From Xanthostigma xanthostigma (lineage: Eukaryota; Arthropoda; Insecta; Raphidioptera; Raphidiidae), in the NCBI GenBank assembly GCA_963575645.1, contig OY754469.1, forward strand, positions 10,124,001 through 10,188,000: a stretch of 64,000 nucleotides of DNA, given 5' to 3'. The translations under genes and the position numbers were made by a program. Shown here one piece after another: positions 42,970 to 54,874 of this stretch; within the stretch, counting starts at the first letter, position 1, and the number at the start of each line of letters is the position of its first letter. A model generated the notes under the pieces. It was not told the DNA's origin and searched no databases. It saw nothing but the letters and a program-made list of their open reading frames with translations.

Positions 42970-44380
42970 AAGAAATAATATTTCAATTACCTATTACATT
43001 TAATTATTATATTTAGTTAGGTTTCAGAGCTTGCGAGGTTTTTGTTAGAAAAAAAATATTTTCAACAGCATGTTCAAAATTAAAATTTTTGAAAACTAGT
43101 GAAAGTAATTAACTGGGGTTACAATTTAAAAAAAAAAACGATTAGCTTAAAATATTAACTGCTACTGGGTTCAAATAGTTTTGAGTCGGTAGTCTTAAAT
43201 AAAAAAAATCAAGGAAGGTGTAATCACTAATCGGAACAAAAATGCATAAAAAATGATTTTCGGAAATAGGTATGACACATAAAGTTAAACAATACCTGTT
43301 ATTATTAAAAGAATTTCTGGCGGTAATATTTTTTGTGTTTACGAGGATGTTTTACGACTGTTTTTATTACTGAGCACCGAAAAAAGTCAAATTTTATTTT
43401 TTTAAACGCTCTTAATTTATATTTATGGTAATTATTTTTGACTAAAGGTCTTTTGTTATGAAAATAGTAACGTTTATTTACGACAAAATTATTATCAATA
43501 AAATGTGGGTTATTGTTCATATAATATTTCACCCTGTAATTTCACAAAAGTAAAAACATAAAAAAAGATTAGTAAATTACAGTTTTGTATTATATTGCTG
43601 GATAATAATTACAGGCTTTACATAAAAAAGAAACTGGATTTTTAAAAGTAAGTTTCAAATTTATGATGTAACTTCAAGTTATCGAAAGGTCAAGGAGGAA
43701 GATATTTTTAATGGCGTTTGATTTAATGGAAATATGCTAGTTTACAAATTTATTAATATTTATGTAAATGTACAAAAATATAATTATAAACTTGTTGCAA
43801 AATAATATAGTTGGAATCAGTATAGATTGCAGTTTTTGTCCTTCTTCCATTGTTAAAACTTACACAGCGCATATTTTTTAAAAATAAAATATTTTAATGT
43901 TTCGTAAGGTCAGCCATCGATAGATGGATTATGTAGACGCTCAACAGTTGAGGTTAGCGTCATCAGCGTCTACGTGTGTAATAGAAAATCTGCCAGCCGG
44001 CATACCGTGAGGTTGTAGACAAAAAAAAATACTCAAAAAGTCTACAAAAAATAAAAACAAAATTCCCGTTATGAATTGATATATTAAAATGTAAATTATA
44101 AATTAAAATTTATAAAAATGTTTTTTATCACTATATAAAAGGACCTATAAGATTGAAGGAAACAAGATGCGAGGCTCTTATACATCTCACACCGCTAAAG
44201 GCACCCCTTGATGAAAGGATGTGGAATGATAATTACTGATTTTGATATATTGTGAAATGTGTTTCAAGCCCCCCAGAGGTTAGAATATTTCTGTGTTTAT
44301 ATATTTTTTAATAGGTAGGTACCTTGGAATTTCATTTGTTACAAAACTACATGTTGTATGTTATTTGTTCGAACTCATTA
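42970..44380. other. no gene recognised
   Basis: Very AT-rich DNA. A 9-bp inverted repeat (gtagacgct / agcgtctac) at about 43933-43972 is the only structured spot noticed. Confidence 0.4.
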
Positions 44381-44388
44381 AAAAAAAA

Positions 44389-44539
44389 TTGGTTGTCTGT
44401 AAAGTCGGTTTACGGACGATAGTTTTACGTGATAACGTATTCCGCTCGAAGGTCAGGCGGAACGTGACACATTTCGGAACGTTACACTTTTTCGTGCATG
44501 CAGCCGGTGTTTCATCAATTTATAAGACGTTATCACGTC
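44389..44539 (+). mobile_element. family P element, copy 6 (short)
   Basis: Both ends intact (TTGGTTGTCTGTAAAGTCGG and GACGTTATCACGTC), with A-runs on both outsides. The interior is reduced to about 60 bases. Confidence 0.88.
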
Positions 44540-44633
44540 AAAAAAACTTTTCTGCATGAACGTACTTCTACATCAAGGATTTTGTTAATGCTTATGTCTT
44601 TCTGTATGATTAAAATATATAAAATAAAATATT

Positions 44634-45307
44634 GACGTGATAACGTCTTATAAATTGATGAATCACCAATATTATAAATTGATAAAACACCGGCTGCATG
44701 TTCGAAAAAGTGTAACGTAACGTTCCTAACGTTCCTAACGCGTAACGTTCCGCCTGACCCTGTGCGTGCTTTTTGCTAATTTCTCGCTCAATTTAAATCA
44801 GATCGGTTTGAAACCAGTCTTAAACGAAAGAGGAGAACATTTTACATAGATTTCGTATAACAGAATTTGCCTAAACAGTTTTTTTATACAAATTTATATA
44901 GAAAAATATTTTATACAAATTTATATAGAGAAATAGCTGTATAAATGCAATGTTGTGTAATGCATGGCACGACGCGGTCGGTTGTCTTTGTTTGCCGTAC
45001 ATGGAAATTAGAAGCAAACGTATGTCTTGTCTTAACATGAAAACAGCTGCATTTCTAATGTTTAATTCAATTTTTTGACATTAGTATATTGTGAAATGCA
45101 AAGCCTGCTAAGTTAAGTATTGGAATAACTAATTATTATTAGAACATAATACTTTGTAAGTTGCAAACGTCACTTTTGACATTTCTTATCATTCCGACAC
45201 CAAGGATAAGCGGATTGAAACCAAATTTTGGGAGGTTTAGGTTATGTATTACGGAATACGTTATCACGTAAAACTATCGTCCGTAAACCGACTTTACAGA
45301 CAACCAA
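44634..45307 (-). mobile_element. family P element, copy 7
   Basis: Inverse orientation, from GACGTGATAACGTCTTATAA to 'actttacagacaaccaa'. The interior of about 570 bp ('gcatggcacgacgcggtcgg', 'gcggattgaaaccaaatttt') is nearly identical to copy 8 at 46344 and, inverted, to copy 10 at 59412. Confidence 0.9.
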
Positions 45308-45334
45308 TTTTTTTTTTAACAAAAAAATTGAACC

Positions 45335-45735
45335 GACTTCAAAATATGCACTAAAAAGTAAAAAATAATAATTATTGTTATTTTTGGAGTCGGTGTCACA
45401 TCGGAATTCTAAAGTAGCAATTTAAATCTTACATGTCTCTAGTTCTCGGAATAGATTTCATTTTGGCTGACACCGACTCCAAAAATAACAATAATTAATA
45501 TTTTTTACTTTTTAGTGCATACTTTGAAATCGGTTCAAATTTTTTGTTAAAAATATTTTATTTTTCTCTTTTTAGTGTTAGATAAAGTATTGCAATAGGT
45601 AGGCCAAGTATGCGTGCCTTTGAAATTTGAGAGTTTCCCTCGATTTCTCCGGATTCCTCCATCAGATCCTGACTTGGTTCCGATGGGACCACCTCGGAAG
45701 TGCACTCTTTCGAATAAAAAAAAATTTTTGAAAAC
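45335..45735. repeat. interspersed repeat, family D copy 2
   Basis: Nearly identical to 23330-23730: hairpin arms with 'ttggagtcggtgtcac', then 'tatgcgtgcctttgaaattt' and 'gttccgatgggaccacctc'. It begins directly next to the end of family P copy 7. Confidence 0.8.
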
Positions 45736-46099
45736 AAGAATGTACCTACACAATTTGAAAGTGACTACACCCCTATTTTTTTAATATAATCTTTTAAAAA
45801 CTTACTTAGAATAAATTGCTTTTTTACCTATTTTTACGAGCTCTTTTGTATAAAATTAACTCCTTCCCAAAAATTTGTTTCTTAAAACTCTATCACAAAA
45901 AGTAATGAAGAAGTATTGTGAATACAAAATTTATATTTCAAAGTTGAACAAAAGACTAAAACTTCCATAGTTTTATGACAAAGCACATTGCAGCAGTTAT
46001 GGTCAATCTTTTTTTAACCACCAAAAAATAACCAGCTGTTTCCTATTTCTAATCACAGTTATATTTCTATGTTTATTGGTTATCATTATAATAATAAAA

Positions 46100-46211
46100 A
46101 AAAAACACTAGACTTACGTTTAAAAGAAAAGAAACGCCTAAATAAAGGATTATACCAGTCTTCTAAACCAATTCTTAAACGCCGTATGGGGGCAGAGAAA
46201 GCACTGGAAGG
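46100..46211 (+). CDS. possible internal exon, unknown protein
   Basis: Open frame reading LKEKKRLNKGLYQSSKP then ILKRRMGAEKALEG, ending at a consensus donor G|GTAAGT (46212). A CACTAG acceptor-like site lies near 46110. The Lys/Arg-rich peptide matches no family I recognise. It lies between two family P copies and has no detectable neighbour exon. It may be chance. Confidence 0.25.
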
Positions 46212-46343
46212 TAAGTATATAATAGAATCATATTAAACCGTACTGTTTTCGTTTCAAGTCATTAGGTTTCTGCATAGACTAATTTATAAACTAAAGGATA
46301 TATAAATATAGGGCAACAGATCCGATTATAGGTCTAACTTTTT

Positions 46344-46993
46344 GACGTGATAACGTCTTATAAATTGATGAAACACCAATATTATAAATTGATGAAACAC
46401 CGGCTGCATGCACGAAAAAGTGTAACGTAACGTTCCTAACGTTCGTAACGCGTAACGTTCCGCCTGACCCTGTGCGTGCTTTTTGCTAATTTCTCGCTCA
46501 ATTTAAATCAGATCGGTTTGAAACATTTTACATAGATTTCGTATAACAGAATTTGCCTAAACAGTTTTTTTATACAAATTTATATAGAAAAATATTTTAT
46601 ACAAATTTATATAGAAAAATAGCTGTATAAATGCAATGTTGTCTAATGCATGGCGCGACGCGGTCGGTTGTCTTTGTTTGCCGTACATGGAAATTAGAAG
46701 CAAACGTATGTCTTGTCTTAACATGAAAACGGCTGCATTTCTAATGTTTAATTCAATTTTTTGACATTAGTATATTGTGAAATGCAACGCCTTCTAAGTT
46801 AAGTATTGGAATAACTAATTATTATTAGAACATAATACTTTGTAAGTTGCAAACGTCACTTTTGACATTTCTTATCATTCCGACACCAAGGATAAGCGGA
46901 TTGAAACCAAATTTTGGGAGGTTTAGGTTATGTATTACGGAATACGTTATCACGTAAAACTATCGTCCGTAAACCGACTTTATAGACAACCAA
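46344..46993 (-). mobile_element. family P element, copy 8
   Basis: Almost the same sequence as copy 7, 1.7 kb away, in the same orientation. Small differences include the loss of the 'aacgaaagaggagaac' segment. Ends intact with A/T runs outside. Confidence 0.9.
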
Positions 46994-47021
46994 TTTTTTT
47001 TTTTTGTGCAGCATGTTTGTC

Positions 47022-47274
47022 TACTATATAAAGGCTCTCACAGATCAGATCCAGACACACTAAAGCGAATTTATCGCCTGACCGCGCACATAGAAAAACG
47101 CAAAACAAATTAAAATAAAACGTATAGGTATGTATATCTATGAGTTAAATGAGTTTAATAAATATAACTTGTTATGAACTAGAAGAAATTTTACTTGTAG
47201 CAGCTATTTTAGAAGACAACGGAAAAGAAGAGTACGTTTTTTTATTTTGTCTTATTAGTCAAATCTTTGATTAA
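47022..47274 (+). CDS. possible first exon with TATA-type promoter
   Basis: 'ctactatataaaggc' near 47020-47034 is a good TATA box, with a possible start site about 30 bases on ('acagatcagatcc'). The first ATG downstream that opens a frame is at 47149, giving MSLINITCYELEEILLVAAI and an acidic stretch to a stop at about 47274; a donor-like GTACGT lies at 47232. The short Leu/Glu-rich start resembles the leader of some Harbinger-derived proteins, but no following exon was found. Low confidence. Confidence 0.25.
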
Positions 47275-47284
47275 CGTCTGATTA

Positions 47285-47515
47285 GAACTTTTCAATAAAT
47301 AAAACCAATTTTTCAGACAATATATAAACAAAAAAATATAATTAATACATTAACGTTTCAATCTGGATTTGGACCTTCTTCAGAACTGATCTAAAAAATA
47401 CAAAAAATAATTAATATTTAAATTCTAATTAGCTTTTTATAAAATCTTTCAAAATTATTAATATATTATTATATTGTCTGAAAAATTGGTCCATAATTTT
47501 ATTTATTGTTTTGTC
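47285..47515. repeat. interspersed repeat, family C copy 2 (inverted)
   Basis: Carries 'aacgtttcaatctggatttg' and 'ccttcttcagaac', the reverse complement of the block at 10195-10345. A further partial piece ('attgtctgaaaaattggtcc') follows at 47470. Confidence 0.65.
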
Positions 47516-47764
47516 TTATTAGTGTCTCAACTATTACGTAATAAAATGTATTTAATCTGCATAAACAGAAGTAACAAATCATATAAAATTTTATGCATTT
47601 TAAAAAAGCTCAATAATTTTTTCGGTAATACTCGACATTTCAATTTTGTATTCAACTAACAGCGCTAAGCGGCCAAATACGACACGAAGCCTTTTCCCGC
47701 CACCGCATTATAGTAGCCGCTAGAATGAACGCTGCAAATTCCTGAACACGTAAATTAAAACAAC

Positions 47765-47964
47765 ATGTTTTGTTTTACCGCCACCGCGGCCGCCTTGGTG
47801 TGTGAGAGCCTTTATTTATTTTTGAGTTTTGCACACCCGCTTTCATGCCTGCATAGTGATGGTAAAATGGCCCATAACTGTATTCACCGTGGACACATTC
47901 ATGAACTTGGCCTGTTACCTAAATTACAAAATAGTTCACAAGGCATATCGAAAAGGATTCTAGT
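47765..47964 (+). CDS. possible first exon of a secreted protein
   Basis: The frame begins MFCFTATAAALVCESLYLFL, a plausible signal peptide, and continues SCLHSDGKMAHNCIHRGHIH with Cys and His residues. Local GC is high for the region, as in real exons. A GTTAGT donor-like site lies at 47965, but no following exon is seen. I do not recognise the protein. Confidence 0.3.
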
Positions 47965-47999
47965 TAGTTTTTTTTAACACATACTTAGCGCTTTATTAC

Positions 48000-48925
48000 T
48001 TTTTAAGCACATAATTGTGTTAGAATGACTGAAACATATGCTGCCGAAGGAAGAAATTAGTCCTGGGCGGTAAGCGTGGATTGCTTTGCAGATGTCTCGT
48101 ATAAAAAAAATCAAATGAAAAAATACATTTTATGGTTATGGTTGGTGTGACTTAGCAGTTATTTTATTTTACCAACAGGGCTTCATTGTTTAAACTGTTT
48201 TAAAGGTTTCCGTTCTAAGAAAATGTTTAGACGCATTGAACAAAGATTTTATGTGATATTATCAAAATATTTGCGGTTTTAAAAATTGCTACGTAATCAA
48301 AGTTCAATTAAAATTTGATTTGTAGTTAATAAAATGTTTATATTAAATGCAAATCTATATCGTTCTTCATAAGTGTTTAAATCTAGGGCTCCGTAAATCT
48401 AGAAATAATGATATTTTTATTGTTTAGATAAATTTATTCCCTGTTGTTGAGGTTTTCTGTAATGCTATATTATAATAAGATTTTTTCGGGATATTTTAGA
48501 GTACATACAGTGTCACAGCTAGTAACAGAATAATTGCATTACATAAGAGATACATAAACTTCTGTTAAGATTTCATAAGATTTTTTTTTTGGATATTTAA
48601 AACATATTTTCTAATTTTTTCAGGAATCTTTTACAAACATTTTAGTTTTATTAGGGTTTCCTAAAGATTTTTGAAGTTTTTCAAACACATTTTAGACAGA
48701 TTTAAGTTTTTGTGGGGATTTTTTAGTGTACATGTATTCGATATTTTGTATGAGACACGTGAGCAGGTTTGAATCTTTGAGTAACAAAAAAGACCGCGCG
48801 TTAAATGGTCCTATCATTAGTAACGCGTAACGTATCATTATTACACACACACACACACACCAACACATACACCAAAATTACAATCGTAATTGTGTATACA
48901 AGGAAATGTCCCATATAGTCTCTAC
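48000..48925. other. no gene recognised; (AC)n run
   Basis: AT-rich DNA. An AC microsatellite of about nine units lies at 48842-48860. Nothing else supported. Confidence 0.45.
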
Positions 48926-48929
48926 AAGT

Positions 48930-49330
48930 CTTATACTGTGTTTCACAAGAGGCTGGTTTTTCCGCCAAATTCCTTGTTAGATATAGTTGCCAGGTTTCAA
49001 TCGTGCTGACGCGCTGGGTTTCGTGACGGATTTTATGTATTCGCTTCACACGACACGTGTTTTAAAGTTGGCTTGTTTGGGAGCCCACGTGACTAGATAC
49101 TGTTTCCTGATTGGCTCTTGCTCAAAACAAGCAGGCAAACAAGCACGAAAAATAGTCCCGGTTTTGACCCCGCACGCGAGCCCGCAATGACGTCATTTCT
49201 ATCTTCGCATCAAGCGCGCTAGCCAGCTCAAGTCGCAGCAACGAGTCCAGCGGAAAATCAGCGTCGTGCGCAGTAACCCATGTGGCGGCTTGCGCGAGGG
49301 CCTCGATAACTTCATCAAGGAAGGTTGAAC
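48930..49330. repeat. GC-rich interspersed repeat, family B copy 3
   Basis: Shares 'gatactgtttcctgattgg', 'gctcaaaacaagcagg' and 'aatgacgtcatttc' with the blocks at 7565 and 8930. A 78-codon frame on the - strand (49122-49358) crosses into the neighbouring hAT element and is not taken as a gene. Confidence 0.65.
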
Positions 49331-49346
49331 CGACATTATACACAGT

Positions 49347-50100
49347 TAGAGAATACAATCCCGAGAATGTTTTCCAATCCCGGGATTACGGGATTTTTGA
49401 TGCGTAATCCCGGGATCTCGGGGCTATCCCGGGATTAGGCTATGTGGTTTCTATTTGTGGTCAAATGAAAAAAACTTGAGTAATTTCTTAAAAAATGTTT
49501 TTAAAATAGTTGCACAACACAAATCACAATATAGTAAGAAAAGAAAATAGACAAAACAAATAAAAACTTTTCTTTTGCAAGAAATCAAAAAGACAACACA
49601 AAAAAACTATTTAGAATTTAGAAAATACAATCGCAGAAATATCGAAGCATCCGATGTTTGACTTCCAAGCCTGCTTCGTAGTTTATTGCCAACATAGCAG
49701 CAGCTGAAAACGCTCGCTCAGGTTCTACGCTCGTTGGAGGAATAGACAATAGATACTCATATGCTGTTTCTAAGTGATATCCACGAACTCCTCCATTTTC
49801 GAACAGGCTATTTCACGTCTAATACTATTTGCCAACCCCGATTCATTTTGTACTTGTACTTCAGGATCTGGACATTTCATATTCTTACATATCGTACAGC
49901 GTATTTAAGGATTGTTTTTTGTCGTTATGTAATAAATAATATTAATATAATCTAGACAAGGTAATTGTCAAGGCGCAACGGATTACGGAATGCAAACTAG
50001 ACCTGTTTTTGGCAATCCCGAAAATCCCGAGATTAGCCAAGTAAGATCCCGGGATTTTCGGGGTCAGAAAACGTTCGGGATCCCGGGATTGTATTCTCTA
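49347..50100. mobile_element. hAT element with exact 8-bp duplications
   Basis: Ends TAGAGAATACAATCCCG and CGGGATTGTATTCTCTA. Flanking 8-bp repeats tacacagt at 49339-49346 and 50101-50108 are identical. Sub-terminal repeats of 'atcccgggat' occur on both sides, as is usual for transposase binding in hAT elements. It contains a transposase remnant. Confidence 0.93.
49618..49794 (-). pseudogene. hAT transposase C-terminal dimerisation domain, remnant
   Basis: A frame of 59 codons reads GGVRGYHLETAYEYLLSI, then PPTSVEPERAFSAAAMLAIN and ends at a stop. This is the hAT C-terminal dimerisation signature (P-x-TS-x-x-x-E-R-x-FS). The catalytic part is absent, so the element depends on a full-length relative. 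It lies antisense to the window, inside the exactly bounded hAT element. Confidence 0.8.
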
Positions 50101-50109
50101 TACACAGTT

Positions 50110-52715
50110 TCAGCTTTAATAAGATTTGTTTAGAAAATAAGATCATCGGCTTTTGGAATAGGTAATATACTTCCAAACCAAACTATATTTATCGACATTG
50201 ACGGTATATATACTCATCTTTAGGAGACCAAGCCCATTGTATTGTCATTTGTTTAGAAAGGAAATAAGTCTTTAAAATAATAGATTGTGGTCATATTTCA
50301 TATGAAACATTCATAAAAGAGTATAATTGTATGAATTAAAATTTTTATGACAATAATATTTGCGAGAAAATATTTTCAAAACGCTGTTGAATGTGATATT
50401 TAAATATTTGGGTATTTTTCTTTGAAATTATGGGATAAAAAAAAATATACAAGATGGCTTAAAATTAGCTACCTAACTGTAAAAAAGGTGCCTATACCTG
50501 TTGATGACAACGTTAGTGTCGGGTTTCTGGTTCGATTTTAATCGAATGTGATTTGTTTCCACTGAAATCTCCATTTAGTCGAAGATAAATGACATTCTGA
50601 AATCGAACTACTCGAAATGGCCCCAAAAACATTTTATTAATCCCTAAAAACTACCCTAAGTATTCCCAAAAATAGTGCCAAACTATTTAGGAGGCTACGA
50701 AACGTCATGAAATATTTGTTCGACTTTTAAGTCCCGCCATCCGACCGACGCCAAACGTGTTTGTGCTACCAAAAAACGCATTTTTGCATACAAATTCAAA
50801 AAGCAGTTTATATAAAAGTGGGCGTGGCCATATTTTAAATGAAATTGATGAATTGCTTAATGAATAATAAAATTCACAGCTTATATAAATAATATATTAA
50901 TAGCAAATTATAAATTTTGTGTTAAAACACCCACTCGGTATAAAAACGGGGTCATACACCAAATATGCAATTTCAACGTTAATTTTAGATGAAAATAATT
51001 GGCATAAATAATAATTATTGGTATGGTAAACAAGTGAAAGTAAATCAAAGAAGATGCTTGAAGCATGTTGAGATTATTGTTTCTTAATTTGGCGCGATGA
51101 GGTTGTAGGTGAGAATAAAAACGTTTGCTATGTTACACCATCATTCATTTGTTTGATCCTTGACCTTAAAACATGCCTAACTATTTTCTCTGTAAATATA
51201 TAGTGTCAATATTTTATCACATTGATTTTTCTATGTACTTCACATTATACTAAATATTAAATCTATATTCGGTAATCGTTTACTATACCTACTATAAAAA
51301 AATTGATAACAAATATGGATTAAAATTTTATGTGGTATACTTACTGTAAAAAATAATGTAAGCTAAGTCAGCTGTATTGGCTTATTTTGTTTTATGACAT
51401 ACTAAGAGAGTAAGAGACTAAGACCATATATACTTTTTATAATCTGAACATTATTATTAATACATGTGTCCATAATCTGAAACAAGGTATTAAGTTTTTA
51501 AATAAAACGCAAAAAACATATTTAATTTCACATAAGAAGATTAAGTTAAAACGATTAAATCAATGAGCATGATTTATTATGAATAATAAACGAATGAAAT
51601 AAAAAATAAATCGAAAAATAAAAACATTTAACCATCTCCGATTTCATTGGCTAACACATGTTGACTAGAAAGAAGAAGACTATAGTATCCACCGACCTCA
51701 GCGCGAAGTGCAAGTTTTAAAAACCAGAGACAGTCGTAGTTTGTGAAAGCGCCACACGTGGCACTGTTCACGGTACGGACCTACGAATCACGTGGCTTTA
51801 AAAATTATAAAATACTAGTGTGACCTTATTCGCACTAAATAAGTATAATAATTATCACTTTACAAAATTATTTTTTAAATATGATTGTAGGTATTCAATT
51901 CTTTTCTAATTTTGCACACTGCTTAGTGCTTATAACATTCTTCTTTTTGTTGTATTACAATATGAAGCTCAGATGACAGATCGAAGAAATATTTTACTAA
52001 AATTGTCATATAGAGGCGCAAGTAGCAAAAGCGTTGAGCTAAGCCGTCAGATGGCACCATGCAGCATTGCTGTGACGTTGTTTAGTGTTGCCCGTCAGAT
52101 GGCAGACGTTGTTCAGCGTTGCTGTTAATTAATTTACAAAAACAAAAGCAATAATACATTTTTTAGTTGTCGATGTCAGTAGAGCAAGCAATTATCTGTA
52201 AAATGATATATAATTTATGTGGAGAAATTGTGTGGTTTTTTCTAAAAAGGGAGGCAAACATCTTAACCTTAACGTATTAATATATATGATTCATGAGAGT
52301 ATAGGTACCTGTATTTTCAATTTCTCCTTTCGTGGCAGTCATAGATCGGCCAGAAAAGACTTTAATTAATTTTGAAGTTAAAAATTGTCAAACGTATTTT
52401 TCTTTTGGCCGAGCAGCGTATATTTTTCGTCGTTTGCTTCCACGAAGACTACTAGCGCTGCTAGCGGGTAATAGAGCGGAATTGAATTGCCTTGTTATTA
52501 TTGTTTTAAGCCGCGATATGGCAGGGGCGCGACGAAAACGACGAACTTATAAGCTATAACCGATGCATAATTTATTGCTCATTTCTACTCCACAGCTCAC
52601 GCTAGGATCGATTAAGTTGTCCCCACTCTCTATACTCTGCACCAGACCAATAGAATCACTTCGGCGTTCGTTTGTCTTTCACGGGCGATGCTTTAAAATT
52701 CAAATTTGAAATATG
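50110..52715. other. no gene recognised
   Basis: Mostly AT-rich. At about 52035-52125 a short direct repeat ('ccgtcagatggca' twice, 'agcattgctgt'/'agcgttgctgt') occurs. The 75-codon frame at 52332-52559 has no domain. No RNA gene seen. Confidence 0.45.
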
Positions 52716-52721
52716 TTTATA

Positions 52722-53464
52722 CTAGCGGTCCCGCCCGGTTTCACCCGGGTGCAAAAGAACGAATGGGGAAGGAAGGGACATGAGTACGCACATTCATCTT
52801 AGTTTACCGAGATGAATGTTGTGTCCAAACTTCATAATGATTGGCGTTACCGTTCAAAAGTTTTTGTCGTTAAAAAGCAGTATTTATACTTTTTTTAAGT
52901 AATAAATTTTTTTTAATATAATAAATATTTAATTGAAAACACTGTAGGAAAATTATTTTTATATATAGGTGCCTATAGTTGTAACAGTTTTCAAATGAGC
53001 TATTAATTAGATTTATTTAATTTTAATTAGTCGTAATAAAATTTTAAAAAATTGAAATGTAAACCTTAGAAGAAAGCAATGTAGAAAATAAAAATAAAAT
53101 AAAAATACATTCGCCGACGTGTGGCTTGAACCCTAGACCCTGGCATTAAGAGTCTTACACTCTACCGACTGAGCTATCCAGGCTTGTACTCTTGACGCGC
53201 TAATATTGCAGTATTTAGTTAAGGCATTTCACCTGATAATATTTGTCGGACGGACTAATTTTGAGACACATCTTGTAACATTTTTCATTTATGTTCCGCT
53301 CCAATTAGTCGTAGCGTAATATTATATAGCCTATAGCATTCCTCGATAAATGGGCTATCAAACAAAAAAAAAATTTTTCAATTCGAACCAGTAGTTTCTA
53401 GAATTAGTGCGTTCAACCAAACAAACAAACAAACAAACTCTTCAGCTTTATATATTAGTATAGA
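52722..53464 (-). mobile_element. non-autonomous Helitron carrying a tRNA-like sequence, 743 bp
   Basis: Read on the - strand it starts TCTATACTAATATATAAAGC at 53464 after an A and ends with a hairpin (CCCGGGTGAAACCGGG) and CTAG at 52722 before a T. Same family as 36393-36656. The extra interior of almost 500 bp includes a 73-bp tRNA-like segment. Confidence 0.9.
53111..53183 (-). pseudogene. tRNA-Lys(CTT)-like sequence inside Helitron
   Basis: 73 bases with a good D arm (AGCTCAGTCGGTAGAG) and anticodon loop ACTCTTAAT (anticodon CTT), as in tRNA-Lys. The T stem (TAGGG/CACAC) and the acceptor stem (GCCTGGA/GTCGGCG) carry several mismatches, so it is probably not functional. It may be a captured or inserted tRNA gene. 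Confidence 0.75.
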
Positions 53465-53746
53465 TATAGCAGATACAGAAATCCCTGGCAACACTGCTGA
53501 TGGTCCATGGGTATAAGGAGAAGACAAATGGCAGACGTCACGTGATATATGATACGAAGCAATTAACATAACCCAACAGCTTCATTGTACTGAGTCAGTA
53601 TCAGTGTTGGAATCAGACTTTTTGTTGGTAAAGTGCGTTACGAGGTGTTGGGTTTCGCGTATTATTCACTGAAATTATGTGCATCTCTTGAGGACAAATT
53701 ATTTTACATTGAAATGAGAAAATAACGTATCTATATCAATCTAAAG

Positions 53747-53805
53747 CAGGGGTCATCAACTGGCGGATGGCGGTCCGCATCGCGACAACTATTTTGGATC
53801 TATTT
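53747..53805. mobile_element. hAT-type end fragment
   Basis: 'caggggtcatcaactggcgg' followed by 'tccgcatcgcgacaac' is the left end of a CAGGGGT-type hAT element. No matching right end was found. Confidence 0.5.
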
Positions 53806-53909
53806 TCATAAAAATTTTATTATGATTTGGTTTGAAATGTTTTTTTACCATTCCAACCCACAAGTGGGGAATGGTACTAGTTTAGGTCAAAAATCACTTT
53901 TCAAATATT

Positions 53910-54245
53910 TTACAATATTATTCCGTTTTGAGGTCCCCCGAATCCAAAAAACATATTTTTGGAAAAACTCTGTGCGTCTGTTTGTTTGTCTGTGAACACG
54001 ATACAGGTCAAACGGATGAGCGGATTGAAACCAAATTTTGGGAGGATGTTTGGTATGCAAATATGAAGAGCTCTATTGTTTTTGGGGAAAATCGGCACAT
54101 GCGCAGAAGAGATATATGCTAAAACGGTATTTTTTATATAATAATGGTATACTTTTCATAACGGCTTATTATTCTATTTATTTTTTCAAGAACGTTTTGT
54201 TAAAATTTTTTTTTCAAAACTTTATAGTTTTGGAAATATTTTGAA
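53910..54245. repeat. repeat related to the interior of family P copy 10
   Basis: 'gagcggattgaaaccaaatt', 'tttttggggaaaatcggc' and the 'tttatataataatgg' block match 59560-59850 in inverse orientation, but the family P ends are absent. This stretch is therefore an independent repeat that was also captured by family P. Confidence 0.7.
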
Positions 54246-54249
54246 AATA

Positions 54250-54870
54250 AAAAAAAATCATCCGCTCTTTTGTTTTATGGATCTGTCAGAAATAAACTAG
54301 TTAGGCATGCTTTGATTAATTTTTACATGACGTGGAACATACTATGTAGGTAACCATGGCAACGAATAGTTAATATCATATTGAATACTAGCCATTACCC
54401 GCGTCACCTCACACGATATCAGAAATTTTATTTTTTTTATTATAATCAAATGTCAACATTTTGGAAGTTGGAATGGTCCCGTCGACCAATTGGCTGGATT
54501 TTCTTATCAACTATAATAATAATTCTAAAAAAATATAAATTACAAATCAAAGCATAATACAATGTTTTTTTTTTTAATAATTTCGCGTTTTGTTTAGCAG
54601 GCATTAATTATTGTGTTTTTGTCGGTTAATCAGCGAAAGGAATAAATATCACGTTTTGGAATTATAAGCGCCATAGTCTTTATGCTTTACATTGCTTCAT
54701 TGTTCTGCCGTTCCACGAACCGTACTATAATGTTGACTAAGTCCGTAAATTTTGGTAACTTACTATTTATTTATTTGTTATTATTATTAATATTGTAATC
54801 AACAGGTAGAAACAGATTACGTCATAACAAATAAAAGAAAGAACTAAACATAGTTAATACAAAAAAAGAC
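54250..54870. other. no gene recognised
   Basis: AT-rich DNA without supported features. Confidence 0.4.
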
Positions 54871-54874
54871 TCAC

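Noticed and set aside
48801..49358. Two - strand frames of 78-82 codons
   Set aside because: They cross an AC microsatellite, family B repeat and the end of a hAT element, so they are chance frames in repeats.
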